From Dipteronia dyeriana (taxonomy: Eukaryota > Streptophyta > Magnoliopsida > Sapindales > Sapindaceae): 64,000 nt of DNA. The position numbers were made by a program, and so were the translations under genes. Shown here in pieces: positions 33,104 to 44,011 of the stretch (position 1 is its first letter; each line of letters begins with the position of its first letter). The notes under the pieces were generated by a model. That model was not told the origin of the DNA. It saw nothing but the letters and a program-made list of their open reading frames with translations, and ran no database searches. The stretch spans positions 61,553,253 through 61,617,252 of the forward strand of contig CM065297.1 of NCBI GenBank assembly GCA_032871835.1, in the 5' to 3' direction.

Positions 33104-35325
33104 TGAAATTCCATAGAAAGTGTGTGTCTAATAACCTAGAGGGGGGTGAATAGGTTTTAATCAAGTCAATTACCATTTTTTTTTTATTAGTCAATATTCA
33201 AAATTCACCCAATAAAACAAACATAAAACATCAAGTGTAAAGTGCGGAAATATAAACAACACAAGATGTATACGTGGAAACCCTCCAAATGGAAAGAACC
33301 AGGGGTTGTTAAATGCTCCATACTCGATCGCAGAAATCCACTGTATGAGTAAAAAGTTACACCCTTAAGTGATACTCGGACTCTCACTCTCAACAACCTC
33401 AGGCTATGGCCACTACCACTCACCACTCTTGGTTCAGTCCCTAGTGATATCCCCTGATCCATTACTCTTAGCGTGAGCAACTCTTACTCTACCTAGTGTC
33501 TTTTACAGTGGCACCCGACCAATTGCTTGCCAACCTACCCTTTGTTGCAAGACTTGACTTGCTTGTGCAACTTCACCTAGAAGCCACAAGACTTTGACTC
33601 TATGAAGATTATATGGTCTAAGTGAACAATCAATGAATGCTCAATGCAAAATATGTTAGACCAAACATACAATACTTAACTAGGTGTAGATAATGCAATA
33701 CAAAAACCTAGTTATCAAACAATGCGTATATGTCCATAAATAAGGACTCAATTAGATGCAAAAGGATTCTAGCAACCTAAATGTCAATAAAAGTCCTACA
33801 AAAACAAGTTGTCACAACATATAATCAAGGGCAATATATTTGCAATCTATAAATGCAATCAATGAGGCATACACATAAATGTTCATGAACAATAATAGAT
33901 GCACAAGACAATCCTAATCATCAATAAGCATACATGAACATATATAGATTAGCTATTTAGGTAAAATAACCTAATTAGGCAAGCTATCACAATACAACAA
34001 CCCAAACATCAACAACAATCTCTACTTGTAATAAAAATCCTAATCTAGAGGCATACAAGTCATATAAGAGATATCTTGTTAAGCTAGAACACAAGAATGA
34101 TGAAGGTGGTGTTCTACTTACCAAGTTACATGTGTTGATGAAGACCCATGCTAAGAAACATCCTAGATGTAGCTAGATGATGTTTGTTTCATTAAAGGAT
34201 GATGGGTTTTGGGTTTGAAGAGTTAAACACAAAGCTTGAAGCTTTCTCTCTCAAATGGAGGTTCTCTCACTCTAAAATTGTGTTCTTTGGGATCTAAAGA
34301 GGCAAGGAAGAAGAAAAGAAAATATATATACAAGCCCTAGAGAAAATGGTGTCGTTTTAGGCATGGGAAATGAAATCCCGTCATGACCGTTGTGCATACC
34401 GTTGGCCTGGCAGGTGTCTAGTCAGCTGTCAAGGCAGCATGGCACAGCTGGACATTGCCGCTGCCTAGGTCACTAGCTAGGCATGTGCACCAAAAGCGGC
34501 CTAGACAGCGGTACACGCCTGACAACATAACAGCTCAAGCTTCAAGCAACCCAAAATATAACCAAACAACATCCAAACCTTTCGTATAATATACCGTTGG
34601 AAAGATGTAGAAGTATAATTTCTTTTTAAATTTACAAAACATGATTTGGATGTCTGTAGAAATGGTTATGGTCATTTGAGTGACCAAAGATCAGAAACGG
34701 ACAACAACAGAGTTGCCCTATTTTCTTGGTCACTTTGGAGATTTCAAAACCAATCCAAACGGTCATGAAATATTACAAATAATATACCATTGGAAAGGTA
34801 TGGGTGTCTAGTTTTTACAAAAAGTTTCAAAACTCAGTTTCAATCATTGTATAAAAAGATATGGTCACAAGACTATACAAAGGTCAGTTTTGAAAAAACA
34901 TTTAAATCATTGAAATACACTCTTTTGAAACTAGACACCTTACTCCATATAACCAAACCAAGAGAAGAATGAGACCTTCTCATATGGTCACTCAACGTGC
35001 TAAAACAAGCACACCATCGTGCAAGCACGAACACAACACAATACTACACTTAAATCTATAAATGAAGTGCAAGTGTGATTGTTAAGAGTTGCACACATAT
35101 AAACAATATCAACATAAATGCAAGATCAACAAAGCATGCATGAGGTGTGTGTGTGCACCTAAACTCTTCAAAAGGCAAAGTCAAGTGAATATACCTTTTT
35201 CTCTTAAAGTCATGGAGATGCTTGGAAGCTTGTCAATGACAACCTAAGCTACCCAATACACAATCATCCCTAATGTGGTGTGGTTTGTCATGAAATAAGC
35301 CAATCATAAAATCGAGGTCCTTACA
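33104..35325 (-). mobile_element. Solo LTR of a copia-1-related element, nested in the copia 2 LTR
   Basis: The segment runs TGAAATTCC...CCTTACA and is flanked by a perfect duplication CCTAG (33099-33103, 35326-35330). It resembles the copia 1 LTR over most of its length: the GGGGTGAATAG-type start, the paired ATACCGTTGGAAAG modules near 34584 and 34778, and the AATAAGCCAATCA terminal block. No internal coding region exists, so it arose by recombination between two LTRs after insertion. The empty site is preserved in the left copia 2 LTR at about 26913-26920. Confidence 0.93.
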
Positions 35326-35876
35326 CCTAGAATTATTGATGTACATAAAAATTCGTACCTTTTTCTCATGACGATTGAACTAGCACCGAATTGAATCCGT
35401 AAGATCTTCCAATCTAATCACGAACGTGAATCACTTAGGAGTGTGAGCACCCTTTCTTTAAATTGTATACATGAGGATGGAAACAAACAAAATCTCTTTC
35501 TTTGTTAGTCACAATAATCCTCCAAGAAGAAAACAAAGAACGTTAGGTCACTTGTGAACTATCAATCAATTTGATTGAAACTCGCGTGAACCTTGATTCG
35601 ATGTTGTACTCAAAACCTTTTAATGTAAAGGCTACTAGTGTACTATCAAAAACTATCGTTCTTTCTTCCTTTTCTTCTTTACCGAATCTCACACTACTTC
35701 TTAGAGTTGATCGAATTTTATCTAGAGCAAAAATAGATTTTTCTCCCTCAAAATTCTATGGTGGCCGAATTCTCTCCAAGTAGAATTCTTTTTGGATGGC
35801 CGAATCTCTCTTCTTTAAAATATAGGGCTGGCCAAAAATTCCTTCTTGGAATTGTATGGGCTGGCCGAAATTAAGA

Positions 35877-35880
<4 letters not shown>

Positions 35881-35930
<50 letters not shown>
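35881..35930. repeat. (TA)25 microsatellite in the copia 2 5' LTR
   Basis: This is an uninterrupted TA run. The equivalent position of the left LTR (near 27470) has only a few units, so it expanded after insertion. Confidence 0.97.
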
Positions 35931-35932
<2 letters not shown>

Positions 35933-37549
35933 ATCATAAATCCTCTCCTAAGAAGGATTTACTTGATTTTTAAGAATCATTTCCTTTGGTGAATTTACTT
36001 GGTAATTAAGAATCCATTTCTAAAAGGAATTCTATCCTACACCAAGACTCATAATCCAACTTAATAGTGTATTTGTAACAATATTAAAAACTTCCTAATT
36101 TGATTAGATAAATAATTCCTTTTATTTTTCTACTTATCAAATATAGTCTTTAATATAAATTATACTACCAACAATAGTATAAAATTAGGAGACCTACTCT
36201 TACTAGAAAAAAATTGACTTTTAATTAAATAATTAATTAATTACCAAATTAATTAATTTCCATTTAATTAAATAATAAAATAAAAATAATATAATTAAGC
36301 TATTTTAAATAGCCTTGCCGCCCAACACATATATATTGGCCAATATATTATTTTTCTTATTTTATTAAATCCATTAGATCTTAATAAAAAGTCCACATGT
36401 GAACTAGACCCATTCTTACAAAAAGAAACAAGTCCACATGCCTCAATACAATTCTAAATGGACCCCTAAATTGGTCCGGTAGAATATATCAAGTGATCCA
36501 TGCAAGTTCGTGTGGATTGGGGATCTTGGCGGTCTTTGTAATTTAAGCTCCAATAGACACAACCCAATCACAATCAACAAATGATTCACTTAGGTCTGAT
36601 CTATTAATTTTAGTTCATTCAACTAAAGAACTAAAATTAACTCTTAAATAAAGATAGAATAAGTTGATGTTACTCATTCATACCCTAGACAACCTTATTG
36701 GAGGAAGTATATCCTCGTGAAGAATACCAGTAATCGCCAAGAGCTCATAGACCACCTATAGCTCTCTAAGTTACCATATTTACTCATATGACCACATTTT
36801 GAACTTTGATATTTTGACTTGTCCAGAAGCCATGATTCAATAGACACTATTGAAAACTTAACGTTAAGATTTAATATCAAATACCTCAAAACATTCATAT
36901 GATGATTTTCTACTCTCATTTAATAAATGAAGCCACGATGTCCATATCTATAAATAAAGTCCTCTATCGATTAACAAACAAAAACCACCAAACTATCGAG
37001 GATAGACTGTGCTATATAATCGTACTCATTGATAGCTCAAATGATAACACTTGTAACCATAAGTCCATCATTTATCTTAGGATTGAGATAGACTCTCCGA
37101 TTGTCTTCAAATGAAAAACTTTTATCCATTGACGGTTCTAGATAAATTATTTCATTGTGATCCAATTCAATTCACCCAATGCACTAGATTCTTTTGCCCA
37201 AAGATACCACAATTTGATGATTTTAGACTCATCATAACACATTTGATCCCACTCAAATGCTAGTAAAAGAATCTATAACTTTAACAAGATAAAGGCACCC
37301 AACCTTTATCTTAAGTTATGAATATTATTCAAGACTAACTAAAGAATTGTGTTTACCTCATACATATCCAGATATGTGAACAATTTTTCTTTTCTCATAG
37401 TCTTTTGACCTTATGATTATTTACTTTTGACAATTATAATAATTAAATTATAAATGCTATAAGATTTGTTAAACTAGAAATCACTTTATTAAAATGAAAA
37501 GATTGTCAAATACATTATTATACTCTTGCTATCGAGCATAATCCCAACA

Positions 37550-37670
37550 GATAGAGTACGAACTGGTAGACAGTCATGATTTTGATTGGTCAGAAAACGA
37601 TATGGCCACCATTAGAGAGAATATGGCTGTGAAGGCTTTTTGTAACTCATGGCCCCATTTTCAGTTCTAG
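37550..37670 (+). pseudogene. MULE 1 Ulp1-like gene, end of last exon
   Basis: From the TSD onward an open frame encodes IEYELVDSHDFDWSENDM and continues to a TAG at 37668-37670. It aligns with the end of the MULE 2 gene (DREDFDWSEDDMGIIREKMA). It is the C-terminal helix region of the C48 peptidase, after the catalytic cysteine block left behind at 26784-26795. Confidence 0.85.
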
Positions 37671-37859
37671 TTATTGATGTACAAAATTGTTATAGTAATA
37701 AAATTATTCATTTTATTCTTTATTTCAAGTGTTTGTACTTACAAGAACAACGCACACTGCATACCTCGAACAAAAAGATAACTGATAATTAAAAATAATT
37801 AAAATGACAAGTCATACAATTATAAATAATTAAAATGACATCAATATCAAGGCCTCCAT

Positions 37860-40500
37860 TCATTCCACAGCAGAGTCCTTCTCAGGGCACGTCTATTTGT
37901 TGTGTCCAACTGAATGACAGATGTTACACTTACAACAGTATTCTTCAAGAACAACTATTTTCGGACATTCATTAATCAAAGGTGGGTTAGAACACCTCCT
38001 ACTATTATGACTTGATGGTCCACATCTTCTATACGATTATGTGGTTGTCCTCTACGAAGACGAGGCATGACGACCGGCCATTGGGCATCCAGCTTATCTC
38101 CTAGTGATTGGGTTTCAAACCATCCGTACAGCGATGTCGGAGGGCACTACCCATGAAGAACGATGGCCAACGGGCATAATAGGAACCGAGTACACATCAA
38201 TAAGTGTATTTCTGTTGTAGTAGTCCACACATAGAGATGTGAAATCCAAGTTTTGCTCCCTGTGAAAAAATTGACAAAACAATAAGAATAACGTTTCGGT
38301 AATATAAAGCATAAACTGTAGCATGTAAAGTACCTTGTCATGGCTAGTGCATAAGAATATGGAAAAAGTTCCATTTGGAATTTATTGCATGTGCAAGTCT
38401 TCCAGGCTAACTCAACAATCCACAGTTTTCTATACCATTTGACAGAGAATATGTTCCATTCATCTGGATTGACGATCATGTAACCGCACTTCTTGACACG
38501 TTTCAGTATCACAAGATGTGATGCGTCGGTCAACTGATAATGTATGGACTGTGCAGCTCGATGGCAATCGTGAAACCACCTCTGTAGTATATTCCTAATA
38601 AACTCTACTAGTGTCAACATAAGGAGTTGCCGTGCAAATTTTAGGCATGAGTTTATGCATTCTGCAACATTTATTGTCATCACCCTGACCTTCTTTCGGG
38701 ATAGTGTACGTGGGACCATTTGTGTGGACCGATAGCATTGACTTAATCGAATGCATTCTGGTACAGATTACGTAACTCATCCATGTGCCGGTTATATTTA
38801 AATTCAGTGTATGATCGAGTTGCTTTGTCCATTATGGAGGCTACATCCTTTCTGTGATATCGATTCATAATATGTTTAGAAAAATACCAGCAACATATGG
38901 TATGGGTTGCATCGAGGAACACCTTATAAATCCCTGCTTCAATGCTTACATGTCGTTTGAAAATGAAACCCATATCATCTATATGACTAAGGGCACCCTT
39001 CAAGCAATCTAAAAACCAACATTGTACCCCCGAATCTTCCCTTTAAATGGGTACCATCAACTGTAATAACTGGACGTATACACCCCCTGAAACCTCTAGT
39101 GAGGCACCCAACGGCATGAAAAAATATAGAAATTTACCATCTTCTGCACACTGTAAATCGGTGATTGTGCCAGTATTTTGTTGCTTCAACACGTAACCAA
39201 AATATGGCAATAGTTGGAAGGTTTCTTCATCTTTTCCATAGGCCAGTGACAATGCATAATGTAGGGCTTGATATGCCTTACTGTACATGAGTTGGATGAC
39301 ATACATTGTTTTCATATCGGTGATTATGTCCTTTAGACGCATGAGACGGCTATCTTGTTGTTGAAATTGAGGTGCAACGACTTCTCTAATTATGACTGCA
39401 CTAGCTTATCGATGGCAACGGTGAATCCCCTCCAAGGGACAACTATGTTCGTTGACAAAACTTCTTAATTTGAAGTACGTCCCTTCATCTCTTCTCAACA
39501 CTCTTAATTTCCATGTACAGTCGTCAATCAAACAAACCAAATGTAATATTGTCTTATTGGACCATTTCACATTCCATTCGAAGTTCTGCAGCATTGTAAA
39601 AAGGACAACTAGTCTTTTCAATTTGGTCAAAAAAAATTTACCTTTACTAATCATGTCTGTAGGTTCTTCTGCTACCAAGTTCATGCTTCTACCAATATCA
39701 AACGAGTATGAATCTACTCCTGGAATAACCTATGTTGTGGCATTATCACAATCATATACAGTTACATTATACCGAACCTCGAAAGTCTTAGGCATATCAA
39801 GTGCACTGCAACTAACTCTGTGCACACATCTTTCACGTCTTTCAATTTGGGCAGGCTCTTCCTTAGTGTTCTCTACATGATATACCTGATCAATATTTTC
39901 CTCACTATCCACCTCATGTATCGGCCCAAGATTCGGTTCACTGTTCTGCTCATTGTACATCTCAGTGTATTGCTTGTTGTACTACCCATCGTTCATCGCA
40001 ATTTGACAACCAAACACATTGTCGAATTGAGGTATAACTACATCAGCAGACCGGTAGGACAACACACATGTTTTCTCAACCTTCCGTCCCACTTCTTTAT
40101 GTGAACACTTGGTTGCTTCCGCTAAAGGATCCTAATTGTTGGGTATTTTCACGATGAGGAATATCATTCCCTATCGTATCTCCAACTGCCCTCTCAGTTA
40201 GACTAACACATACTTGAAGGATTACCCGATCTTTTCCTAACATAAACTGAACATCATTGTCATTTCTTATAAGTGTGTGACATGTAGTGCCAGGAACGAT
40301 TGATATTGATTGTAGATCAACATTGTATTTGTTTACATCATACTTCACAACGGTTTGCACGATCGCCGCCAATTCTTCGTAAGTCATATTCTTTGACACA
40401 TATATTCCTTGGTTATCAGATCCTAAAATCCTCTGACTTCAGTCGAATAACAGCTCCCATCGACCGTTGTAAGATATTTTACTATTCTCTCCCGATTCAT
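37860..40500 (-). pseudogene. MULE 1 MuDR-type transposase, heavily damaged
   Basis: The gene starts at the ATG at 40500, just after a predicted intron. In order are a PB1-like N-terminal part with MTYEELAAIVQTVVKYDVNKY (40097-40399), an acidic linker (39730-39960), the MuDR DNA-binding domain (39406-39684: HLVCLIDDCTWKLRVLRRDE), and the DDE domain (38743-39342). A C-terminal region with AECINSCLKFARQ (38595-38719) comes next, and then zinc knuckles of the type CKCNICHSVGHNK near 37870-37920. About 40 codons are missing inside the DDE core relative to MULE 2. The second catalytic Asp region reads FKRH instead of SDRH. An intron at about 38262-38333 fits its counterpart in MULE 2. The stop is at 37860-37862. 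Confidence 0.8.
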
Positions 40501-40503
40501 TCC

Positions 40504-41028
40504 CTTGTCAAATTCATCATCACAAAAAATTATTAAAAAAATAAAAATTTCAAATGCTCGGAGACTATTTCAAAAGTCTTGGACACTTCATAAAAAGGCT
40601 CGGAGACTGTTTTCAAACTCTCTGATACTTCACCAAAAGGCTCGAACACTTCACCAAAAGTCTCGAAACCTTCACAAAAATGATCGGAGACTATTTTAAA
40701 AGTCTCGAACACTTATGTAATAGGCTCAAAAATTTCAAAGGCATTTACAAAGTTTCATTGTAAAAGGCTGGGACACACTTTCAAAAACACTCGGAGACTT
40801 TACAAAAAGGCTCGGAGACTTTACTAAAAGGCTCAGACAACATTTAAAAATGCTCAAATAGAGCTTTCAAAGGCTTGGAGATTCAAAATTCAAAGGTTCC
40901 AACTTCACAAAACCAGCTTTATTTTCACACAAAAGACTCGGACAAAAATCATAAGGAATAGATTTATTGTTACAAGACTCAGAAATGCATGATAAAATAA
41001 AAATAAAAATATCAGAAATATATATTAC
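40504..41028 (-). other. Predicted 5'-UTR intron of the MULE 1 transposase gene
   Basis: On the minus strand the donor is AACAAG followed by GTAATATAT (41028). The acceptor is TTTGACAAG, ending 3 nt before the ATG at 40500. MULE 2 has the same layout. Confidence 0.55.
40540..40940 (-). repeat. Degenerate array, core CGAGCCTTTT (MULE 1 right, inverted)
   Basis: Plus-strand text repeats AAAAGGCTCGGAGACT and AAAAGTCTCG with about 20-bp spacing. Read in the transcript direction this is the same CGAGCCTTTT/CGAGACTTTT core as in the left array. It is contained in the predicted intron 40504-41028. Confidence 0.85.
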
Positions 41029-41093
41029 CTTGTTGTGTTGAAGAACGCCGATTTTTTCTAAGTTGTAAATTCAATTTTCACACAAGTTTATTG

Positions 41094-41113
41094 GAGAGAG
41101 AGAGAGAGAGAGG
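41094..41113. repeat. (GA)n run in the MULE 1 transposase untranslated exon
   Basis: A GAGAGA microsatellite lies between the TIR and the predicted donor. MULE 2 has a shorter GAGAGA run at the equivalent place (51482-51511). Confidence 0.85.
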
Positions 41114-41291
41114 GGAGTTATTATTTTCAATGTTCAAAGTGTGGAGATGGAAATATAAATAGAATTAAAAATAGATAATTTAAGGGCAATTTTGGTAGCT
41201 CATCATAATATGTGTCTTTTAAACTTAACTTATTAACGCAGTGACATCAGCGTAATACATTTAAAAAAAGGTGACATTTCTCACCATTTCC

Positions 41292-42588
41292 AGATGTGTA
41301 TGAACTACAATCATACTGACCTTAAATTAAACTCATATGAACAAGTTGCACACAAAAAAAAACAAAACAAAACTCACTTTTTGACTTTTGCAAATAGAAA
41401 GAAAAGTGCCTCTAGTTTCTAATTAAATAATATCATAATAATTTATTATAAATTTGGCTACGTGAATTAATCTATTTTCTTGAAAGAGAGGTGTAACCTT
41501 TCATGTAATTCTAATAAAGGATAAGTTTTGTACAAACTTACTTATCTCTCTATGCATGTTTAGAGTACTCTTAATTAAATGAATTTGAATTCTCTTTTCA
41601 CCTAAACTTTTCATCACTTTTAACTGGCTTCATTACACATAAATATTACTGTAAATGAGTGGTTAAGATATGATTACTTTCTATTATCACTTACTTCATC
41701 AACAACCAATCATATATTTTGAAAATGTGAGGAAAAATCTAGGATGAGGAGAGAATACAGGTTTCTATCAAGTCTCAAATTTAAATTGATAAAAGTCTGA
41801 TGTATCCATAATCGCTCCCTAGATATGAGTGGAATTTGAAACCAATTAAATCACTCAAGCAAAACAACAAAAAATATTAGCAAGAATGTGAGTATGAACC
41901 AGTAATGAATCTCTTCTTTTAAAATATATATATATATATATTACAATAATTTAGGATTTAGAGAGAGAACATAACTCAAACCTACGAATAAAGATATGAA
42001 AGGCATAACACTGAATCAATCTGATCATGTTACTCTCTTCTTGTTTTATGTTATATATATATATACACACACGTGTGTGCGCGCATGAAATTCAGAATTC
42101 CACAGTTTTTTGGCTAAAAATTAATGTTGATCTTCATTTGGGAGAGAGCGATGTTAAACTCTTAAAGGCTTTTCAATCTACCATTTTAAGAGCTAGCCAA
42201 TCATATAACCTCTATATGTTGGTATTTAATAAATTAATTAATTAGTATATACTTTAGAATTAATATAATCAGTAAGTACTTTTAGTGATAATTTTTCTTG
42301 TGACGAATAAAACAATGCTAAAAAGCAGTAGCTAGTAGAATCAAAGAGAGGAAACAAACCCACTTGACCATCATTTAATTGAGTCGATAGAGAGATGGTC
42401 AAAAGACAGAGAGGAAAATTTTGATAACCATGATATCACCCAGATGACCAATTTCTTGAAAAACAAAGCTCCATACATAGTTTTCCATTATAGAATAATC
42501 CATGGATTACCTCATTATTAATTTTAAAATTAATCTTAATTACCAAGTAAAGAGTACTCACTTTCATCTCCCAATAGGGCTCAAAAAA
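41292..42588. other. AT-rich spacer between the two MULEs
   Basis: There are short TA runs at 41921-41941 and 42049-42064 followed by CACACGTGTGTGCGCGC. No coding or structural feature is recognised in 1.3 kb. Confidence 0.6.
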
Positions 42589-42839
42589 TAAATGGCACTA
42601 TTTCAGAGGGGTGTCGTATAAATATTATCAGTTTAGTAATGGAAGTTTAAAAGACACCATTTAACGTTAAGAGACGAGAATACCCCAATAAAATTGAAAA
42701 AGATAGAAAGTTGTCATTTTGTGAGTCTGAGAAAAGCAACAGTGAGAAAGAAATCGAAGATAACGAAATCGACGCCAAGAAAATCGACGGCTAATTGACT
42801 GGAACTGGAATATAGTAGATTTTGCAGCGATTGACAGAG

Positions 42840-44011
42840 GTAAGTTCAATTTGTTTTATTTATCGATTTGTTGTTGATAACTTATCATTGCATTTTAGAC
42901 TTGTTTTGTTGATTGAAATTGTAGATTAGGGTTGACAATGGTTGTGGTTTTGGTTTGGGTTTGAAATGAGGTTGAATATGTTATGAGGAAGATGAAATTC
43001 TGGTATTGAGCATTGTTTTTTTTTTAAAAAAAAATCGAGAATATTTCAATCGAAATAGTGGAAATTTTATAAAAAGATTAGAGGAAATTTATCATAAGAT
43101 CGAGATTATTTCTCAAAGGATCGAGAACATTTTCAAAGCATCGAGAATATTTTTAAAGGATCGATAAATTGTTTGAAACGATTGAGAATATTTTTCTAAC
43201 AATCAATAATGTTTTCAAAGGATCAAGATTTTGTTAAATGATCGAGAAGATTTTTCAAAGAATTGAGAGGTTTTCCAAAGGATCGAAACTATTTTCAAAG
43301 GATCAAGAATTTTTTTAAACGATCGAGAATGTTTTTCAAAGGATCGATATTTTTTAAAATGATCGAGAAGATTTTTCAAAGAATCGAGAGGTTTTTCAAA
43401 GTATCGAGACTATTTTCAAAGGATCGAGAATTTTTTCAAACGATTGAGAATATTTTTCTAACGATCGAGTATGTTTTTCAAAGGGTCCAGATTTTATAAA
43501 ATGATCAAGAAGATTTTTCAAAGAATCGAGAGGTTTTTCAAAGGATCGAGACTATTTTCAAAGGATCGAAAATATTTTTCTAACAATCAAGAATGTTTTT
43601 CAAAGGGTCGAGATTTTTAAAAATGATCGAGAAGATTTTTCTAAGAATCGAGAGGTTTATAAAAAGGATCGAGACTATTTTCAAAGGATCGAGAATGCTT
43701 TCAAACGATCGAGAATATTTGTCTAACTATTGAGAATGTTTTTCAAATGGTCGAGATTTTTTAAAATGATCGAGAAGATTTTTCAATGAATCGAGAGGTT
43801 TTTCAAAGGATCGAGATTATTTTCAAAGGATCAAGAGGTTTTTCAAAGGATCAAGAGGTTTTTCAAAGGATCGAGACTATTTCCAAAGGATCGAGAAATT
43901 TTTGAAAGGATCGAGAACTTTTTGAAAGTATCGAGAATTTGTTTCAAACGATCGAGAATATTTTCTAATTTTTTTTCAGTTTACCGATGTATTGTTTCTG
44001 TGACATTGCAG
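42840..44011 (+). other. Predicted 5'-UTR intron of the MULE 2 Ulp1-type gene
   Basis: The donor is GACAGAG followed by GTAAGTTC (42840). The acceptor is GACATTGCAG at 44011, directly followed by the ATG at 44012. The intron length is 1,172 bp, nearly all of it repeat array. Confidence 0.65.
43030..43970 (+). repeat. Degenerate GATCGAGAA array with higher-order structure (MULE 2 left)
   Basis: About 40 units of about 22 bp share the core GATCGAG followed by AAT, AAG, AGG or ACT and a T-rich stretch. The variants are ordered: units beginning GATCGAGAAG (or GATCAAGAAG) recur at 43240, 43361, 43503, 43625 and 43768, with spacings 121, 142, 122 and 143. This indicates a super-unit of about 264 bp. 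It lies inside the predicted intron 42840-44011. Confidence 0.9.

Larger units (their letters stand above)
26818..37549 (-). mobile_element. Ty1/copia retrotransposon 2 inserted in the MULE 1 Ulp1 exon
   Basis: The element starts TGTAGGGAAAATACGCGC (26818) and ends AATCCCAACA (37549), with a perfect duplication GATAG at 26813-26817 and 37550-37554. It reads right to left: the 5' LTR is 33002-37549 (carrying a nested solo LTR), then the primer site, gag, protease, integrase and RT. The remnant of the 3' LTR is 26818-28150. RNase H and about 950 bp of the 3' LTR are deleted. The pol frames resemble Tork/TNT1-like copia. Confidence 0.93.
33002..37549 (-). repeat. 5' LTR of copia 2, split by a solo LTR
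   Basis: It starts TGTAGGGAAAATACGCGC and ends AATCCCAACA. Without the nested solo LTR and one TSD copy it would be about 2.3 kb. It is interrupted at 33103 and resumes at 35326. It includes the AT microsatellite at 35881-35930. Confidence 0.9.
23650..41291. mobile_element. MULE 1: Mutator-like element with Ulp1-type gene, split by a copia insertion
   Basis: The ends carry degenerate inverted repeats. The right end ends in TTCTCACCATTTCC at 41291, and an exact 13-mer GTTTAAAAGACAC occurs at 23702-23714 and, inverted, at 41212-41224. Removing the copia insertion (10.7 kb) leaves about 6.9 kb. A DUF1985/Ulp1-like gene reads inward from the left and a MuDR-type transposase reads inward from the right. 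Both have predicted 5'-UTR introns filled with degenerate repeats. This convergent layout resembles MuDR, with an Ulp1 gene in the second position as known for some plant MULEs. I could not find a convincing 8-10-bp target duplication, so the ends are accurate to about 10 bp. Confidence 0.8.

Noticed and set aside
42049..42090. TATATACACACACGTGTGTGCGCGC as a regulatory palindrome
   Set aside because: It is a simple dinucleotide run with chance symmetry and no gene beside it.
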